Positions 22,236 to 35,556 of a stretch of DNA of 64,000 nt are shown here, in pieces; the first letter of the stretch is position 1; the number at the start of each line of letters is the position of its first letter. Made by a program: the position numbers and the translations under genes. The notes under the pieces were generated by a model. It did no database searches. It had not been told where the DNA came from and was given only the letters and a program-made list of their open reading frames with translations. The stretch spans positions 1,474,182-1,538,181 of the forward strand of contig JAJEKV010000080.1 in NCBI GenBank assembly GCA_021234155.1, read 5' to 3'. Source of the DNA: Isoetes taiwanensis (Eukaryota; Streptophyta; Lycopodiopsida; Isoetales; Isoetaceae).

Positions 22236-23426
22236 TCGACATCCCCTACTGTGTATCGGTGCACTCACCGTATACAAACAGGAGTTCATCCCCCATACCA
22301 GCTCCATGCCGATACAGGGCCCTCCACATGACACTGCAACCGTGACGGGTTCCAGTGGGAAGAGTGAAGGGGTCATTTTACCCCGTCTCCCTCAGGGCCT
22401 ACCTAGCTGCGGAAGCGTAAACATACATGTCAGTATATAACATAAGCACATATCCACCTCGAAGGGTGGTCCATCACATCTGCATAGACAAGGGTGAGCA
22501 CAATACACATAGGAAGCCCTACCCAAGGCTCAGACTCAAGGGGATGACTGACGGCTTGGGTCTCCAGAGTTCATTGCAGACAGAATTCATGGCGATGGAT
22601 TTGGCTGGCATATGAACATGGCATAGGGTTGTCATCCGCCCCTCCTGTTCACACTTTGCAGAGTAGGCTGAAAAGTGTCGGGACCTGACTGTAGCCCGCC
22701 GGATGCATAGCCAAAGGGGCTATTCCTGGGTCTCATCCTCCCAGTTCCGTTGAGGCAGGAAGGGATCGCTCCCTCCAGATCCGCGCATGCCGACTCAAGG
22801 TGACTAGAGGGCCACTGCCCGTATTCGACTGAACCCACTGGAAAGTGTACACCACTTCATGGGTGTCGAGTCCATGCCTTACCCACACTCAGTGATAAGC
22901 CATTAGACCTAGTCACAATGATCCCTGGTAGGCCTTATACACCAGAGGGATCGTTCAAGAGTCAGGACATGAACCTCCTTCTTAGCCAGTCTGGCCCCTT
23001 CACCCACAACCAGGTGTGGTTCTTGTACACAGGCCGAATCTATAGTGTGCTAGAGAGGCTAATCTAGGAGCATCTACTACCAAGCTTTAGGTCTCTACCC
23101 CCCTTCCCAATACAAGGAGTTCATAGAGATACATCATCCATATACATCACAGAAGAACTAAAGAACAAGATCTAATCTATATCATAGAGTTAGGTTCTTT
23201 AGTTAGAGTCTGGTATCTAGAGATCTAGAGGGCTGCTATGGGCAATTTAATAGGCTAAACCTACTGATTCAATGACTAGAAGATGGTTTAGGCTATTAAA
23301 TTGACGAAATACCTGATCCTTGGGTTGCTCCTCCTGCTCTGAACTCGACCATCCTACTAAACTGCTCGAATCAAGGGAAACTAATGGTGCCATTCTCTCA
23401 GACAGAGTCTGGGAGGCGGTTTTGAC
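22236..23426 (-). mobile_element. LTR truncated by a deletion, array copy 2
   Basis: Begins at the position of TGTGAC (degraded here to TCGAC) and follows the LTR sequence up to TTTGAC at 23426, where it jumps to the sequence found at 9633 in copy 1. The last 400 bp of the LTR, the polypurine tract and 2.4 kb of internal region are missing. Confidence 0.88.
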
Positions 23427-26400
23427 ACCAATCGAATTGATGTCATTGTAACAAGTTGGCCGGACTTGTTAGATTACTTCTTTTCTTTCGGTTGGATTAT
23501 TCTTTTGGAGATACTAGATTTATACATGGTCAACAATTATCCTAGTAATGATTCCTTCTTAGGGAGGTGATCAATCTCACCAAGTGGTTTCAATATGTTG
23601 GATGTCTGTTAACAATCGTGTATAATTTTAGTTACTCCTATGCGTTTCCTTCCCAATTGGGCAATCCTTTCAACGAGAATATCCGGAATTGCCTTCTAAT
23701 CCCAATATGGATGTTACCGTCCATACATTTAACCTACTAGGCCCCATGGCCTTAGATCCTTAAGCTTGCTAGAAGCTCATCCACTCGTTGCCTGCTTGAA
23801 GGAGCAAGGTAACGTTCTTCCAAGTCGCTCGATACTTCAGTCTCCTTGACGGTGGATGCTCTTTGATGTAGAGGTTGACTTTGTTCGCTAGAAGCCTCTC
23901 ATTGCTGGTGGCTTGATGGTGTAGTTGATCACTTGAAATCTTGCATGCCGCTTTTCAAAGGCCTGAAGGTGGCGCCGTTGAAAGAGATCTTTCATCTTGA
24001 ACTCTTTGTCTTGGCAGCTAAAGGATGACTCTGTATCCGATATTGTTTCTTCGACTCCATCGATGTCTCATACGTCGAGTCCTCTTGTCGTTATCGTGTT
24101 GCCCGAAGAGTGTTGACGATGTTGATTGCTTCACCCCTGCAACTTGCATGACATCTCTTCCTTTGATCTGTTACGCTATGGGAGGGAAGGAATAACAAGG
24201 GAACTATACATACAAAACATATAGCTTACATAATTACAATTACTACTAGAGCTATTAGGTCTCCCTTGTGCCTCCCTTCGAGTTGCACACCTACTCCTTG
24301 GTGATGTCATCGTTGTTCCTTCCGGTGCAATGGTTGTTGACGATATATATCCTCCTATTTGTACGTCAGCTCGTACTCCGGGGTAACTTGTTGATATACT
24401 TGGGCCCTCCGATGTTTGTCGACTATGGCACAACACGCTTTGCATCACATTCTAACGAAAGGTGTGCTGGTCGTTGATGCTTCGACATTTCAGTCTGCTT
24501 CCTGATCCTGTTCTCGGGCGGTAATTGTTCTCCCCTTCATGATACTTGAAGCTATTTGGAGGCGTCTCTTGAGGTTGTGCGCGATTCCTTTGGCTATACT
24601 CTTCTGGAGTTGTTCTCTTCTGCAGTTGTTCTTTGAATCGTTCATCCTTGGGTTCACCAAGTTGCATGCAAGTCCGCGTGCAAGTCATCGGCTCGCCTCG
24701 CCTAGTTGGTTCTCCATCGAGCTTCCAAACTTCCTTGTTTGATCCCCTCGATCACATGGCTTGGACGTTGTCACGTTCCACAGTGCTATGCCGTCTTCTT
24801 GTTTTGAGGTACCTTCCGGTGGCTTTGATTGTGCTCGTCAGTTTTGATCCTCCAGTTGCCTCTAGGGAGCTCGTGGAAGAAGTCAGTTGCTAGCACTTCT
24901 CCAGCTTTCAGTTCATGACCTATTGTCGGGATGATGGATCCTTGTATCTGCGCAGCTTGACCCTTGAGTTGAAGAAGTACCTGCCTTAGATATACTCTTG
25001 TTGTTGAATAGCCTGGCTATTATCTTAAACTCTCTTTTTGCCGCTGGTGCTTCCGTTGCTATCCTTGTCATTAAGGTGTCAATGCTTCTACCTTGGGCGT
25101 TTGACGTGCCACATGTCGGAGATATGGTCGGCTTCTTCTCTTCTAATTACTGGTAGAAGTACCTGACGAAGCCATCACCTAGTTGTTGAAGGCATATCTC
25201 CTCGTCTCCGTGCCTTTCGTAAGTGCATCTCCATCTAATACACGTGTCATAGCGCATCACCCTATACTACCACAAGGTGGAATTATGGTCGTCGAGATGT
25301 TGCCTTCTTAGTTGGCTCGTTGATGTCGGGTCGTTCCTCCTTCTATTGTTGAAGCCAGTCGTGTCATAAGTTCGTCAAGTGTTGCCGCTGCCACAAGAGG
25401 TAGTGTTGCGTCCTGACGATGTTCTGGCGCCGCGCTGATGATCTTGACATGACCGGTGTTGTCTCTTATTCTGACATTAGGTGGACGAGCGGTCTTCTAC
25501 TTGAGGGCACTTCCCGAAGTGTTTGGAGTCGAAGGTTTGCTTGGGCTCTGGTTGTTTCTCCCTCGTAGTTGCTCTTTCATTTTGATCTTGGGCTACAGTT
25601 GTGCTTCCTTGCTTCCTCATTTGGCAGTTGAAGTGAAGGAGCTTCCGGATCTAAGCACTAAATCCGTAAAACATGACTCTAAATTCATGTTTCTCCACTA
25701 TATCTGTGAACGCCCGAGATATACAATAGACATATATGCATTTACATTGGGATTTTAATTCATCCACTTTTTTAAAACAACTACGAAGTTCTACTTAAAT
25801 GTTTATACTCTTTTAGGGTTTCCCCTCCTCCTATCGCGTTTGATCCTTCGGTTTTGCTGCATCTTCTTCGTTTCGGTTGACTCGGGATTCCTTGAGATCT
25901 TTGCTACTATTGTTGAGCTTCCTGTCTGATCCGAGCTCGTCACCCCAAGTTGCGAAGAGTGTTCATCGATGTGATCCCTTGAAAAAGATGCTCCTCCTTA
26001 ATTTGTATGTCCGTCGTGCGGAATGCGGTGACCCTTCAACGTCCCTACATGCGGTGTGTCGTTGCAAGGTTGCCGATGTGCGGTGCCATTGCCCCTCTGA
26101 TATAGGCCTTCAAGTCAGAGATGTTCCCTGATATGCGTCTCCTCCCCCTCATGGTCTCCTACTTTTTGGAACCGATGAACCGGGCCGGGTGCAAAGGGAG
26201 CTGGGAGCTCGTCCTGGTTAGCCTTAGGTGCTTTGTGGTTGCCTAGCTTGGTTGCTACTTTTGTTGACGTTGCATGACATTCGCTTGAGCTGCTGGGCTG
26301 CAAGGTCGTGGTGGTCTTCCTCCAGGTTTCTATACGCCTCCCGTGGTCGCCATGACTTCTCTCCTCGACGGAAGATTATGCCCCTCGCCCTAGCTCGTGA

Positions 26401-28663
26401 TGCTAACGCGGCATCGATGTCTAACGTCTTTCCGCACTGTATTTTTTTGCCTTGCGTTCTTCCATTTGAAACTCATGTGCGTCGAGTTGGTGAAGGCGTC
26501 GAGATCCTCTTTCTGATGCGAGCTCGTGGACGTGGTAGCCGGGAGGTTAACATCTAGAAGATTCTTGATGCCGTTGGTTACCAAATATTCTTCCCATTTG
26601 ATGAAGATTGTGATAGGCTGGTGGTGTCCTGTTCTACTCGTTTGTCGGTTGAGGTGTTTGTCGTTGTGCTTCCCTCTCTTGGATCTGCTTTTTGGGTCTC
26701 CTCTCCTTATCTGTCTGTACATCGGGTGGGACCTTGATGTCTTCAAGAAGGCGCCTCTAGCTCTTTTCGTGGCTCTCGCCCTCAGATTGAAAAGCAACGC
26801 CAGATATTCTAGAGTCTAAGGGTCTACTTGAAGGGCTCTCCTACAACATTAGGGCTCTATAAGCAAGCAAGATGGTTCGAAAGCAAAGACATCGGGGACA
26901 TATCTATAATCTACAAGTCTACGGGCATTAGGGCGTGTGGTATGGCATGAATTGAGGGTTGTTTGCAAAACCTCCATGATGTTTGAGGCATACTCTACGG
27001 TCCTAGCAAAGTTGGTTTTTTGGGGGGGGGGTCCAATCTCTACACATGGAGTGACTTGGGCAGCTCTAGACTCTAGCTCCTTTCTAAGTATCCGGCAATA
27101 GGGGGTGTCAATGTATGGCTATATAAGTCAAACTCTATTAGAAGGACACGGAATTAAGTCAAGGTTTATGCCTTTGGCATGATCAGAGGTGATGTACCAA
27201 CAGTTGGACTTGGGTTGCTATGCTGAGGTCTAGATGACTATAACAAAGGGGTGTTCTTGGGCACTTCTATTTAGGAGTAAGGCATCAGCTTTGAGCCGAG
27301 AGCAATACTTATGCAGCTACTAATGGGGTATGCTTCTATCTACAAACAAACTACAGTTTGGAAAAACAATTCAAGGGTTTGAGCAATTTTGGTCATTTTG
27401 AGCTGGGGTTTGACATTTCTAGCCCAATTTGAGGCATAAATGGATTCTAGGCTGTCTAACGATCCTATTGCAACAAATTTCAGGCGATTTGGAGCTCTGT
27501 AGCTCAAGTTATGGAGGTTCAAAGTTTGGAGGTCTCACACATTGCGCCCGCACCAATAATGAACTTTTCATTTTCGCCCTGGCGCGACGTGTGTGAGACA
27601 TTGGCTCTAAATGGGTTAAATTTGTCCAATTTGGGTGATATAAGGGTCTAATCCTGCTTATCTCGCCGAAGTTAGGCAGAATGGTCCCCTTTATTTGGTC
27701 GATTTGGAGCAGTTTTTGGGCACTTTTGGGGCATGGTCTCACAAAGATGGTTCACACGTTGCGCCTGCACCGATAATGAACTTTTCATTTTCTGTCCTGG
27801 CGCGACGTGTGAGACATCCTCTCAAATTGGCCTAGGATGTCTGCTTTGACTAAAACAAAAGCTAAAACTTACTAACTCCACTTAATTAAGTAACTTTATA
27901 CACTTATAATTTACTCTAAAACACTTTGTATTAAACAAAATTTTATCATTTACGAAATTAATAATGCTCAGCTTTGATGTAGCGGGCAAGTCGCCGCATG
28001 TCCTTCTTCATTAGTGTTACTCTCTTGGCGGTAATCGTGCAGTGCTGTTGAGTCTTCAAAATGTTGGACCAGCTTACGCTCGCCGCTTCTTGACCCCCCG
28101 GCCTCCCGCTCTGTTTTCGCCTCTCCTCTTCTTGTTTCCTTCACCGGGTCAATTTTCGCCTTTGTCGAGGAAGTCGAGCGGTTTGTATGGAGCGCGTCAT
28201 GTTGATCGGAGTCTTTGGTGTCTATCAAGATGCTGTCTCTATCTAGCTTGAGGGTCTTGGTTCTAAGTCTAAGGCTTGGCCATTAATATTATCTAACATT
28301 ATTAAAGCCTAAATTTAATTAAGAATTATAATTCAAACACAAACGATGCCCGCCCTCAGTGGTTGGCACGGGGGGGTTCAACCCTGTGGGTGGGAGGTTC
28401 AATTCCCGCTACTGTAGGAATTATTTTAAGATAAGGTTCAAATAGATTGAAAAGCTAGACTAATCTAGCTAATTCCTAGGCTAAAATTCGAATTACCAAG
28501 TTACTTTTCTACAATTTATGACTTTTTAATGTGTTTTAAAAGCAATGTTTTAAAATGCAAACAAGATAGAATAGACTCTTAATTTAAAGGCATTTAGGAC
28601 CCCCTTTAGAGTTCTTCATGTCGTTGTAGCAGGGTCATACTTGTTTATTTCCAGCAGTACTAG
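23427..28663 (-). mobile_element. Internal region of LTR element, copy 2 (deleted)
   Basis: Corresponds to 9633-15332 of copy 1 without 12290-12679. Retains the decayed minus-strand remnants, the two 67-bp hairpin modules (about 27531, 27748), the tRNA-like module (28345) and a single leader (28559-28663). No intact coding region. Confidence 0.75.
28345..28422 (+). ncRNA. tRNA-like (SINE-head) module, copy 2
   Basis: Identical to 14923-15000 including the A-box-like segment and the B box GGTTCAATTCC at 28396-28406. The surrounding DNA shows many differences from copy 1 (27950-28200), but this module is unchanged. Confidence 0.55.
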
Positions 28664-29308
28664 TGTGACATCCCCTACTCGTATACGGTGCACTCACCGT
28701 ATACAAACAGGAGTTCATCCCCCATACCAGCTCCATGCCGATACAGGGCCCTCCACATGACACTGCAACCGTGACGGGTTCCAGTGGGAAGAGTGAAGGG
28801 GTCATTTTACCCCGTCTCCCTCAGGCCCTACCTAGCTGCGGAAGCATAAACATACATGTCAGTATATAACATAAGCACATATCCACCTCGAAGGGTGGTC
28901 CATCACATCTGCATAGACAAGGATGAGCACAATACACATAGGAAGCCCTACCCAAGGCTCAGACTCAAGGGGATGACTGACGGCTTGGGTCTCCAGAGTT
29001 CATTGCAGACAGAATTCATGGCGATGGATTTGACTGGCATATGAACATGGCATAGGGTTGTCCACTCCATCCGCCCCTCCTGTGCACACTTTGCAGAGTA
29101 GGCTGAAAAGTGTCGGGACCTGACTGTAGCCCGCCGGATGCATAGCCAAAGGGGCTATTCCTGGGTCTCATCCTCCCAGTTCCGTTGGGGCAGGAAGGGA
29201 TCGCTCCCTCCAGAGATCTGCATGCTGACTCAAGGTGACTAGAGGGCCACTGCCCGTATTCGACTGAACCCACTGGAAAGTGTACACCACTTCACGGGTG
29301 TCGAGTCC
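28664..29308 (-). mobile_element. LTR remnant (645 bp), second occurrence
   Basis: Same extent and same junction as 15333-15977, starting TGTGAC at 28664 and breaking after CGAGTCC at 29308. Confidence 0.88.
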
Positions 29309-29310
29309 CT

Positions 29311-29865
29311 AACGCTGGAGACGTTCTGGACATCAAGATAACCCAACAGACTGATCTGAGTAACATGGAGACGATCCTGGACCAGTTAGATCAGAAAGGC
29401 TTTGAAGAGAGGCTACAGGAAACTCGGGCGTTGCTAGAGAAGACGGAAAGAGACTCCGCTGCACTTGATAAAACATTCGAAAAGCTCGAGGTACTGAACC
29501 AGAAGTTTGAAATGGCAATGCCATTAATAACTGGTATGATCGACAAACAATCTACCCAGTTTGAATACGTGGGTACCTCTGAAGCCGACTCTCAGTTTGA
29601 AGAGCCAGAAAAGATCGAAGGAAGCAAGAGAAGGAAATTAGTGGGCACGTCCGAATTCGCTGGTGAGCTACGTGAGGAATTGTTGGATACACAGTGCTCA
29701 GGGCATGTGCAGGATATCGCCAATGCAATGGACGTAGAGATCCCTTCGGTTACAGGATATTCCGAAATGAATCTCTCACAGACCCTTGCCTTAGGAAAGG
29801 AACATGCAGATAGAATGGCCAAGGAACTTGGCATTATTCCAGATTCTGTGAAAGAGACTCAATAG
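29311..29865 (+). CDS. Coiled-coil protein of unknown function (array copy 3)
   Basis: The same frame as 15980-16534, also intact: first methionine at 29365, 18 upstream in-frame codons to the LTR junction, TAG at 29863-29865. Relative to copy 2, one Asp is Gly (LITGMID) and one Met is Val (FEYVGTS); three other base changes are silent. Helical heptads in the first half, basic KRRK patch and helical end as before. Its function is unknown. Being uninterrupted in two copies is weak evidence for a gene, because the copies are young. Confidence 0.5.
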   Translation, partial: NAGDVLDIKITQQTDLSNMETILDQLDQKGFEERLQETRALLEKTERDSAALDKTFEKLEVLNQKFEMAMPLITGMIDKQSTQFEYVGTSEADSQFEEPEKIEGSKRRKLVGTSEFAGELREELLDTQCSGHVQDIANAMDVEIPSVTGYSEMNLSQTLALGKEHADRMAKELGIIPDSVKETQ

Positions 29866-29983
29866 TTCGGAGTTAGTGAAGTATTCTGGCGGGCGTGGCT
29901 GTGAAACATCATGTAAAGATTATGAAATATTATAAAAGTATTCCCGCTTTTTTGAGCTTGTGTATATTTTCTTACATTAAATA

Positions 29984-30391
29984 ATGACCTTGTGTATTAT
30001 TATCCGAAAGTTGTGTATTCATATCCCAATAGTATTACTGAACTTGTGGGAAGATCGCCCTCGCGATCCTCTCGACATGTTCAGTTATCTGGAAATGATG
30101 TTAACCTCCTCCCATAAAGCTTGCATTCAGCTCTCACGCCTTGCCTATCTGGTCAAAAACATCGCCATGGTGATTTCCACGAGCACTAATGACATTATGC
30201 CTGTTCTATGTTTTGTGTGCCAACACAGTGAAGGCATGCCCATAAGTGCTTTTCCCGTGGATAAAAATATGGCGAGCGAAAAGTGTGCTCACTGCCATTG
30301 CAATATGCTTGACAGTAACTCATTTTTCCTTTCCAGGAGGGTAGTGCGACCTATTTCATTGACATTGAGAAAACCAAATTTCTCTAATTAA
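29984..30391 (+). other. Conserved open stretch of unknown meaning (copy 3)
   Basis: The longest version (135 codons) of the stretch described at 154-528, ending with the same LRKPNFSN residues as copy 1. No family recognised. Confidence 0.25.
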
Positions 30392-31720
30392 CGAAATCCT
30401 GCTTTATTTGGCTTTTATTCTTCAGCCTGTCTCTGTTGCCTCTGTCGCCTCCACATTGTGTTAACCTTGGTAAATTAGATGGCAATTGATCTCATTGAGT
30501 TTGCATCTGTGCTTACACTGAGTTTATCTTAGGCGCCTACAGATCTTGTTGAAATTGTTGTGTTTGTTGACTCGTCTTGTGGATATATTGGCAACTTCGC
30601 TATGCTACTACTTCTCAGGTTAGTGGTGTAGATTTTAATATTATAATGCACAGACTTAAAACAAATAGATTGATTGAATTATAGAATGTTGGTAGTATAC
30701 AATTGAATTGATACCGATTAGATATAATGATATAAATAAAAAGCCTAACCCATCTCGATCAAATAGACCTAATATATGTATATGACATCCTAGTTATTTG
30801 AGTTAAAATGTAGCTTAAATGAAGCTAAAAGTTGAGCTCAAATAGAGCTTTGAATGATGCAACAACCGCATTTCAAGCTGAAAATACCCATAAAATAGCA
30901 CATAAGCTCTCCATTTAGCTTAAATGGAGCCAAAATTCTATGGAGTCATTTTTTCTCCATTAAGCTAAATCGAGCATGTGCGCCGTTGACTCCATTTACC
31001 TTGAAATGGGGCCGTTGCACCATTTGAACTCTATTGAAACTCAACCTTCATCTATATTTGGGTAAAAGCACTTGTGGTGTATCAAAATGCGATTTTGATG
31101 TTGCATAGAGAAGCGGAGATTGCAGGAGTGCGAAATAATGAACATCAACTAATTTGAATTTGATGCCACATCATTGTCCATCTTCTCGAATTAGGAAAAT
31201 AATCACCTTCTATTTTTTTGCCGCTTCTTGCCGATTGAACCCTAATGGTGTCAGAATTAAATGCCACTGGTTACACGATGAAATCTTTCCTCAAACAAAA
31301 GATTGTGTCCCATGAAGACCTAAAGCTTTGGGGTGACAAAGTTCTAAATAAATCTGGTTACAGGTATTTCCCCCCAAATGTTTGTTTAAAACTGAAAACT
31401 TAAGGCATATGTTTTCTTGTACTGGTTGAAGAATCTGAGCAATGAACAATATAAGGAGTTATGCAAATTTATAAAAGAATTATAGGGAAGCCACATACAT
31501 GGGGTGGAATGGCTCCTGGGACCTGGCAGTGGCTTATTATCTGCATATAAATGGGGAGGCTGTTAATTGAAAAAGCTTCTTGGATTATTATAAAACTCCC
31601 GATGAGAAAGCAGAGGTTAGTTCTTCTAGACCCAAGAGAAAGCATAGGCAAATCCAACCCGAAAGGTGAAGAAAAACAAAGTAAAAGTGTTAGGAATGAT
31701 GAAGATGATAGGAAGGAAGG
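30392..31720. other. U block, copy 3: AT-rich filler
   Basis: As 530-1865: left 95-bp direct repeat (about 30413), AT-rich DNA and the charged open stretch (about 31580-31700), which is changed by a short insertion near 31660. Nothing further seen. Confidence 0.55.
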
Positions 31721-31724
31721 AAGG

Positions 31725-32970
31725 AATCCGGGCCTATGGGACCCAATACAAAAGCGCAAAGAAGGGGATTACTACCCGGATTAAAAAACCCCGCCCAAGG
31801 GTTTTCAAGGGAAAAACCGTGGCAGCAATCAGCCTGCTGACAAACTGTTCCAATATACGAAATGCAAAAACACACAAATATATACACTTATGTACCGTAC
31901 CCGTAGTGCCCGATCGACGGGGCAGCCGGTGGGGGCAAAGGTAGGCTCAGAGATCCAAGACTCGAATGTACGACCCAAGAGCACGCATCGACGGTGTGTT
32001 CATCAAAGCAAATGTAGGGGCAAGTCCAAGCCGTACTAAGGAAACGATCCGGCCCGGATCCGATCAATTTCGGGCAACTCGAAAGTGTGAGACTTATCCT
32101 CAATGGCACCCGCTTGACAAAGACCGACAGGGTCGCCCTGGCGGGCTCCCCAATCCACCGCCTCGCCTCGATAAGTGAGATGGTGGGCACCTTGGGGTAA
32201 TGGGGGCACCGGGAACGCAGGGTAGAGCTCAAGGGCCCCGCCAACGCGGGTTGATGTGCTCCTTGTAATGGGTTTTTGACTGCTCTAGAGCCGGGGTCCC
32301 GAGCTTGCCAAGGAAGTAAGCGCCCGTGTACTTCCCGCATGCTATCACGATCGGACCGCCTGCGGTCCATCTCAAGACGATCCGTGTTCTCGCGACGTTC
32401 CATCTGGCGAACCACTGATCTCTCTTACCCCTCCAACAGGCCCTGAGCCGCTGCGGGCCCATTGCCACAGCGTAAGCCAGGTGCGGGAGCCGAGCATCAC
32501 CCATATTAACCACTTTCTGAAAATAGACGATGTGTCTATCAAGGGCTGCCACCGGCGGCAAGAATCCGCTTTTTCGCAGCGAAACCGATAGGGGACTGAA
32601 GGTTTCACCCCAAGTGCCCGTGCTAAAAATGCCTTCTCGCGACCTGCCCCAAGTCATTCCGTGTCGCCAAGAGACGACGGGCCCCAAACCTCGACCCGCA
32701 TGTAAGGGACAGTTCGACCCGGTTCAAAACAGATGTGACTGATGGCCCCAATCTAGAGCTCTGCCTGGTGACTGTTATTCTGCATGGCATAAAGCGCTTT
32801 CCAGCCTGCTATCACCCGCAAGCGGATGGACGCCTCCCAACAGAGCGAGGAGGGGAACTCCACCCCTAGGTACTTGTAGGTGGGCGTGACCTCCACAGGC
32901 TGTCCCCGATATGTGAGTGCAGGAGGCGTGGGGTGGCGTGAAGAGAAGCAACCAAGTCAGGTTCCTCTAG
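31725..32970 (-). mobile_element. 5'-truncated LINE fragment, array copy 3
   Basis: Same fragment as 1866-3120, the most disrupted of the three: many one- to four-base indels between 31650 and 32750 split the frame into short pieces (for example minus 32687-32229 and 32415-31888). Flanking DNA on both sides is nearly identical to copy 1. The pattern of changes suggests poor consensus quality as well as decay. Confidence 0.8.
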
Positions 32971-33064
32971 ACCATACATTCAATCTAAATTCACAATCAA
33001 AACAGAAAAACAAAGCAATGTTCTGAGACCAAAATATGCTATACTACCATTATTCAGTGTAGTT

Positions 33065-34020
33065 TAGGTTCATTTCTCATGTTGGCTGTATTGTCATGTT
33101 GTGCCTCTGTGATGTCATCTATGCATTTGTTCTGTGCTACTATGGGGCATTTCATGCATTGGATGCCATAATGATAGATGAGGTATGTGTGATCTCGTGA
33201 GCGGTGAGTTGTGGTCTAGTGATGAAAATGATGCTAGCATTTGTGGTGTGATGTATCTTCGTCGTGGTGAAGTGGGGTGTTGCGCTGCCAATAGTGGTAA
33301 TAGTGCTGCTACATTGTAGTGCATGGCATACGTGGGGTGACAGTAGTAGCAAGTGAGGTGGTGTACCAGTGTGATGTGCTGTAGGTTATTGTGCCACCAA
33401 TAGTGGTGATAGTGCGACCTATGTTGTGTGGTGTATGCAACGTGTTATGTGGTGTGTGGTGTAGTCTAGGTTATTGTGCCGTCAATAGTGGTGTTAGTGC
33501 AGCCTATATTGTGTGGTGTATGCAGCGTGTTGTGTGGTGTGTACAATGTTGTGTGATGTAGGTTATTCTGCGCTAGCAATAGTGGTGATAGGGCAACCTA
33601 TATTATGTGGTGTGCGCAACGTGTTGTGTGGTGTGTACTGCGTTGTGTGGTGTGTGATGTGGTGTAGATATTGTGTCGCTAATAGTGGTGATAGTGCACC
33701 CTATGTTGTGTGGTGTGTGCAATGTGTTGTGTGGTGTGTACTATGTTGTGTGGTGTGTGGTGTATTGGGTTGCCTCTAGTGTTGCTGCTTTGAGCTGTGT
33801 GATATAGTATAGCATGTTGTGCTACCAATTATGGTGGCAATGGTATTATGTGGTGTGTGGTGTGTACCATTGTGGTGTGGTGTAGGGTGTTGCACTGTCT
33901 ATTGCGAAACCACTTTGTATTGGGTAAAGTGGTGTAGGGTGATGTCTTGCCAGTAGCGATAGCAATGGTGGCAATGAAAGGCGATGGAGGGGATGAGGTA
34001 GATGCAAATATAATGTGGGG
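33065..34020 (+). repeat. GT-rich minisatellite, array copy 3
   Basis: Same higher-order units as 3200-4150. The poly(G) run is short here (about 34016). Confidence 0.85.
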
Positions 34021-35556
34021 GGAAGCGAGGAGCGTTGGGGGGTTGGATGGTGGAGGAGGAAAAATGCATAAAATCCAACCCTAAAGGAGACGCTACAGGA
34101 GGAAGCACTATAGGAGTTGGAAAGTGATGAGGTAGATGCAAATGTAACAGCAGAGGAAATAGTGGAGGAGGAGAAGAAGAAATGAATAAAATCTAGAACC
34201 CACTTTTTGCACTTCGAAAATTGAAATTTAAATCTCCCTCCATAATCCCAGTCGTGACTTTAAATTTCCCCCCAAAATCTCGCTCGTGAATTTAAATTTC
34301 AAAACATGCAACCCCTCCCCCCCTCCACAAATATTCCCCATTCAAAATTCAAAAACCCTTCGATGTGGACTGTACAATTCCTTTGGGAAGGATGCTATTT
34401 GGCTTTTATTCTTGAGCCCGCCTATGTTGCCTCTGTCGCCTCCACATTTTGTTGATCTTGGTAAATTAGATGGCAATTGATCTCGTAGATGCTTAGATAA
34501 GTAGCAGTCCATATACCTGACCCCAGAGCAATAGTAAGAGGCAAAAATTATATATCCATTGTACAACATTAGAAAGAGTTGTAGATATATAATGTGATCA
34601 AGAAAGAAATGTATTCTTCTTCAAAGTTTTTTTTTCTTTGAGCGAGAATGCCCATCAAGGCAAAATTTTCTACAGCAGGCTGATCTGGAAAAAAATAATC
34701 CGGTGGCGTTTTCTTCCCCTAGATGTCAGAAATTTTCAAAAGTTTTCATTCGAGTCCACATTCCAGGGGCTCCCAATAGCTTCTTTGGCGCAAAGCAAAT
34801 TGTCCATCTACCCCAAAAGGTAAAGAATGCAGGAATTAGTTGTCGGTACAATTGCATTACTTTTTTTTTTTAAATCTCAAACACTGGCAGTTTAGACAAG
34901 GAACAGATTTTTTCTTATCTTTGAATGCACATAGTTGTGAGCGAACTGTGTAAATCTTGATCTACTTCAAGCTAAATTAATACCCAACAGGGGCAGGTGA
35001 AAAGAGCAGAAGGTAGCTAAGTAGTTTGACTCAAGTTTGGGTTTGCCGAATCCTGCTGACAGGAATTTTGGTGTTGATTCAGCAGAAGACAGCATGCAGG
35101 TAAGCGAAGGGTCTGCCCAAATTCAGAAAATATGGAAGCAATCTTTAGCCACAACGGAAAATCCAGAGTCATAGCCAAAATCCGCACACACAAATTAGTG
35201 CCTCATGACATATATAATCAGCCTCTGAATCGCTTCACGGTCTTCTATATCCAATTCCCTGAACCGCTCAGCTGATTTTTTGCATCCTAACATGGTTGAA
35301 ATTAAGGAATTATACTTTGAATATGGTAGAAAGGAGATGGAAAAGATGCAGCTATTTCATTCTTATCGATTTATTGGATAACAATAAGCAAATACAAATG
35401 ATTAAGCAAGATGGAGATGATGAGGGGGCTTATTTATTTACTCCTCAATCCAAACAGAATAGAATGGACTCTTAATTTAAGGGCATTTAGGACCCCCTTT
35501 AGAGTTCTTCATGTCGTTGTAGCAGGGTCATACTTGTTTATTTCCAGCAGTACTAG
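34021..35556. other. Non-coding right half of the U block, copy 3
   Basis: Equivalent to 4151-5664, with the second 95-bp repeat (about 34397), the 58-bp T-rich segment (about 34860) and the leader (about 35453-35556). Confidence 0.55.

Larger units (their letters stand above)
16476..29806. repeat. Composite tandem unit, copy 2 (internally deleted)
   Basis: Same order of blocks as copy 1: U block to about 22235, LTR from about 22236, internal region, LTR remnant 28664-29308, next U block. It is 3.1 kb shorter, almost all explained by two deletions: 2770 bp (copy 1 positions 6863-9632 missing at 23426/23427) and 390 bp (copy 1 positions 12290-12679 missing at about 26091). It carries a 58-bp stretch near 21538 that copy 1 lacks and copy 3 shares, so copies 2 and 3 are closer to each other there. 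Confidence 0.9.
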
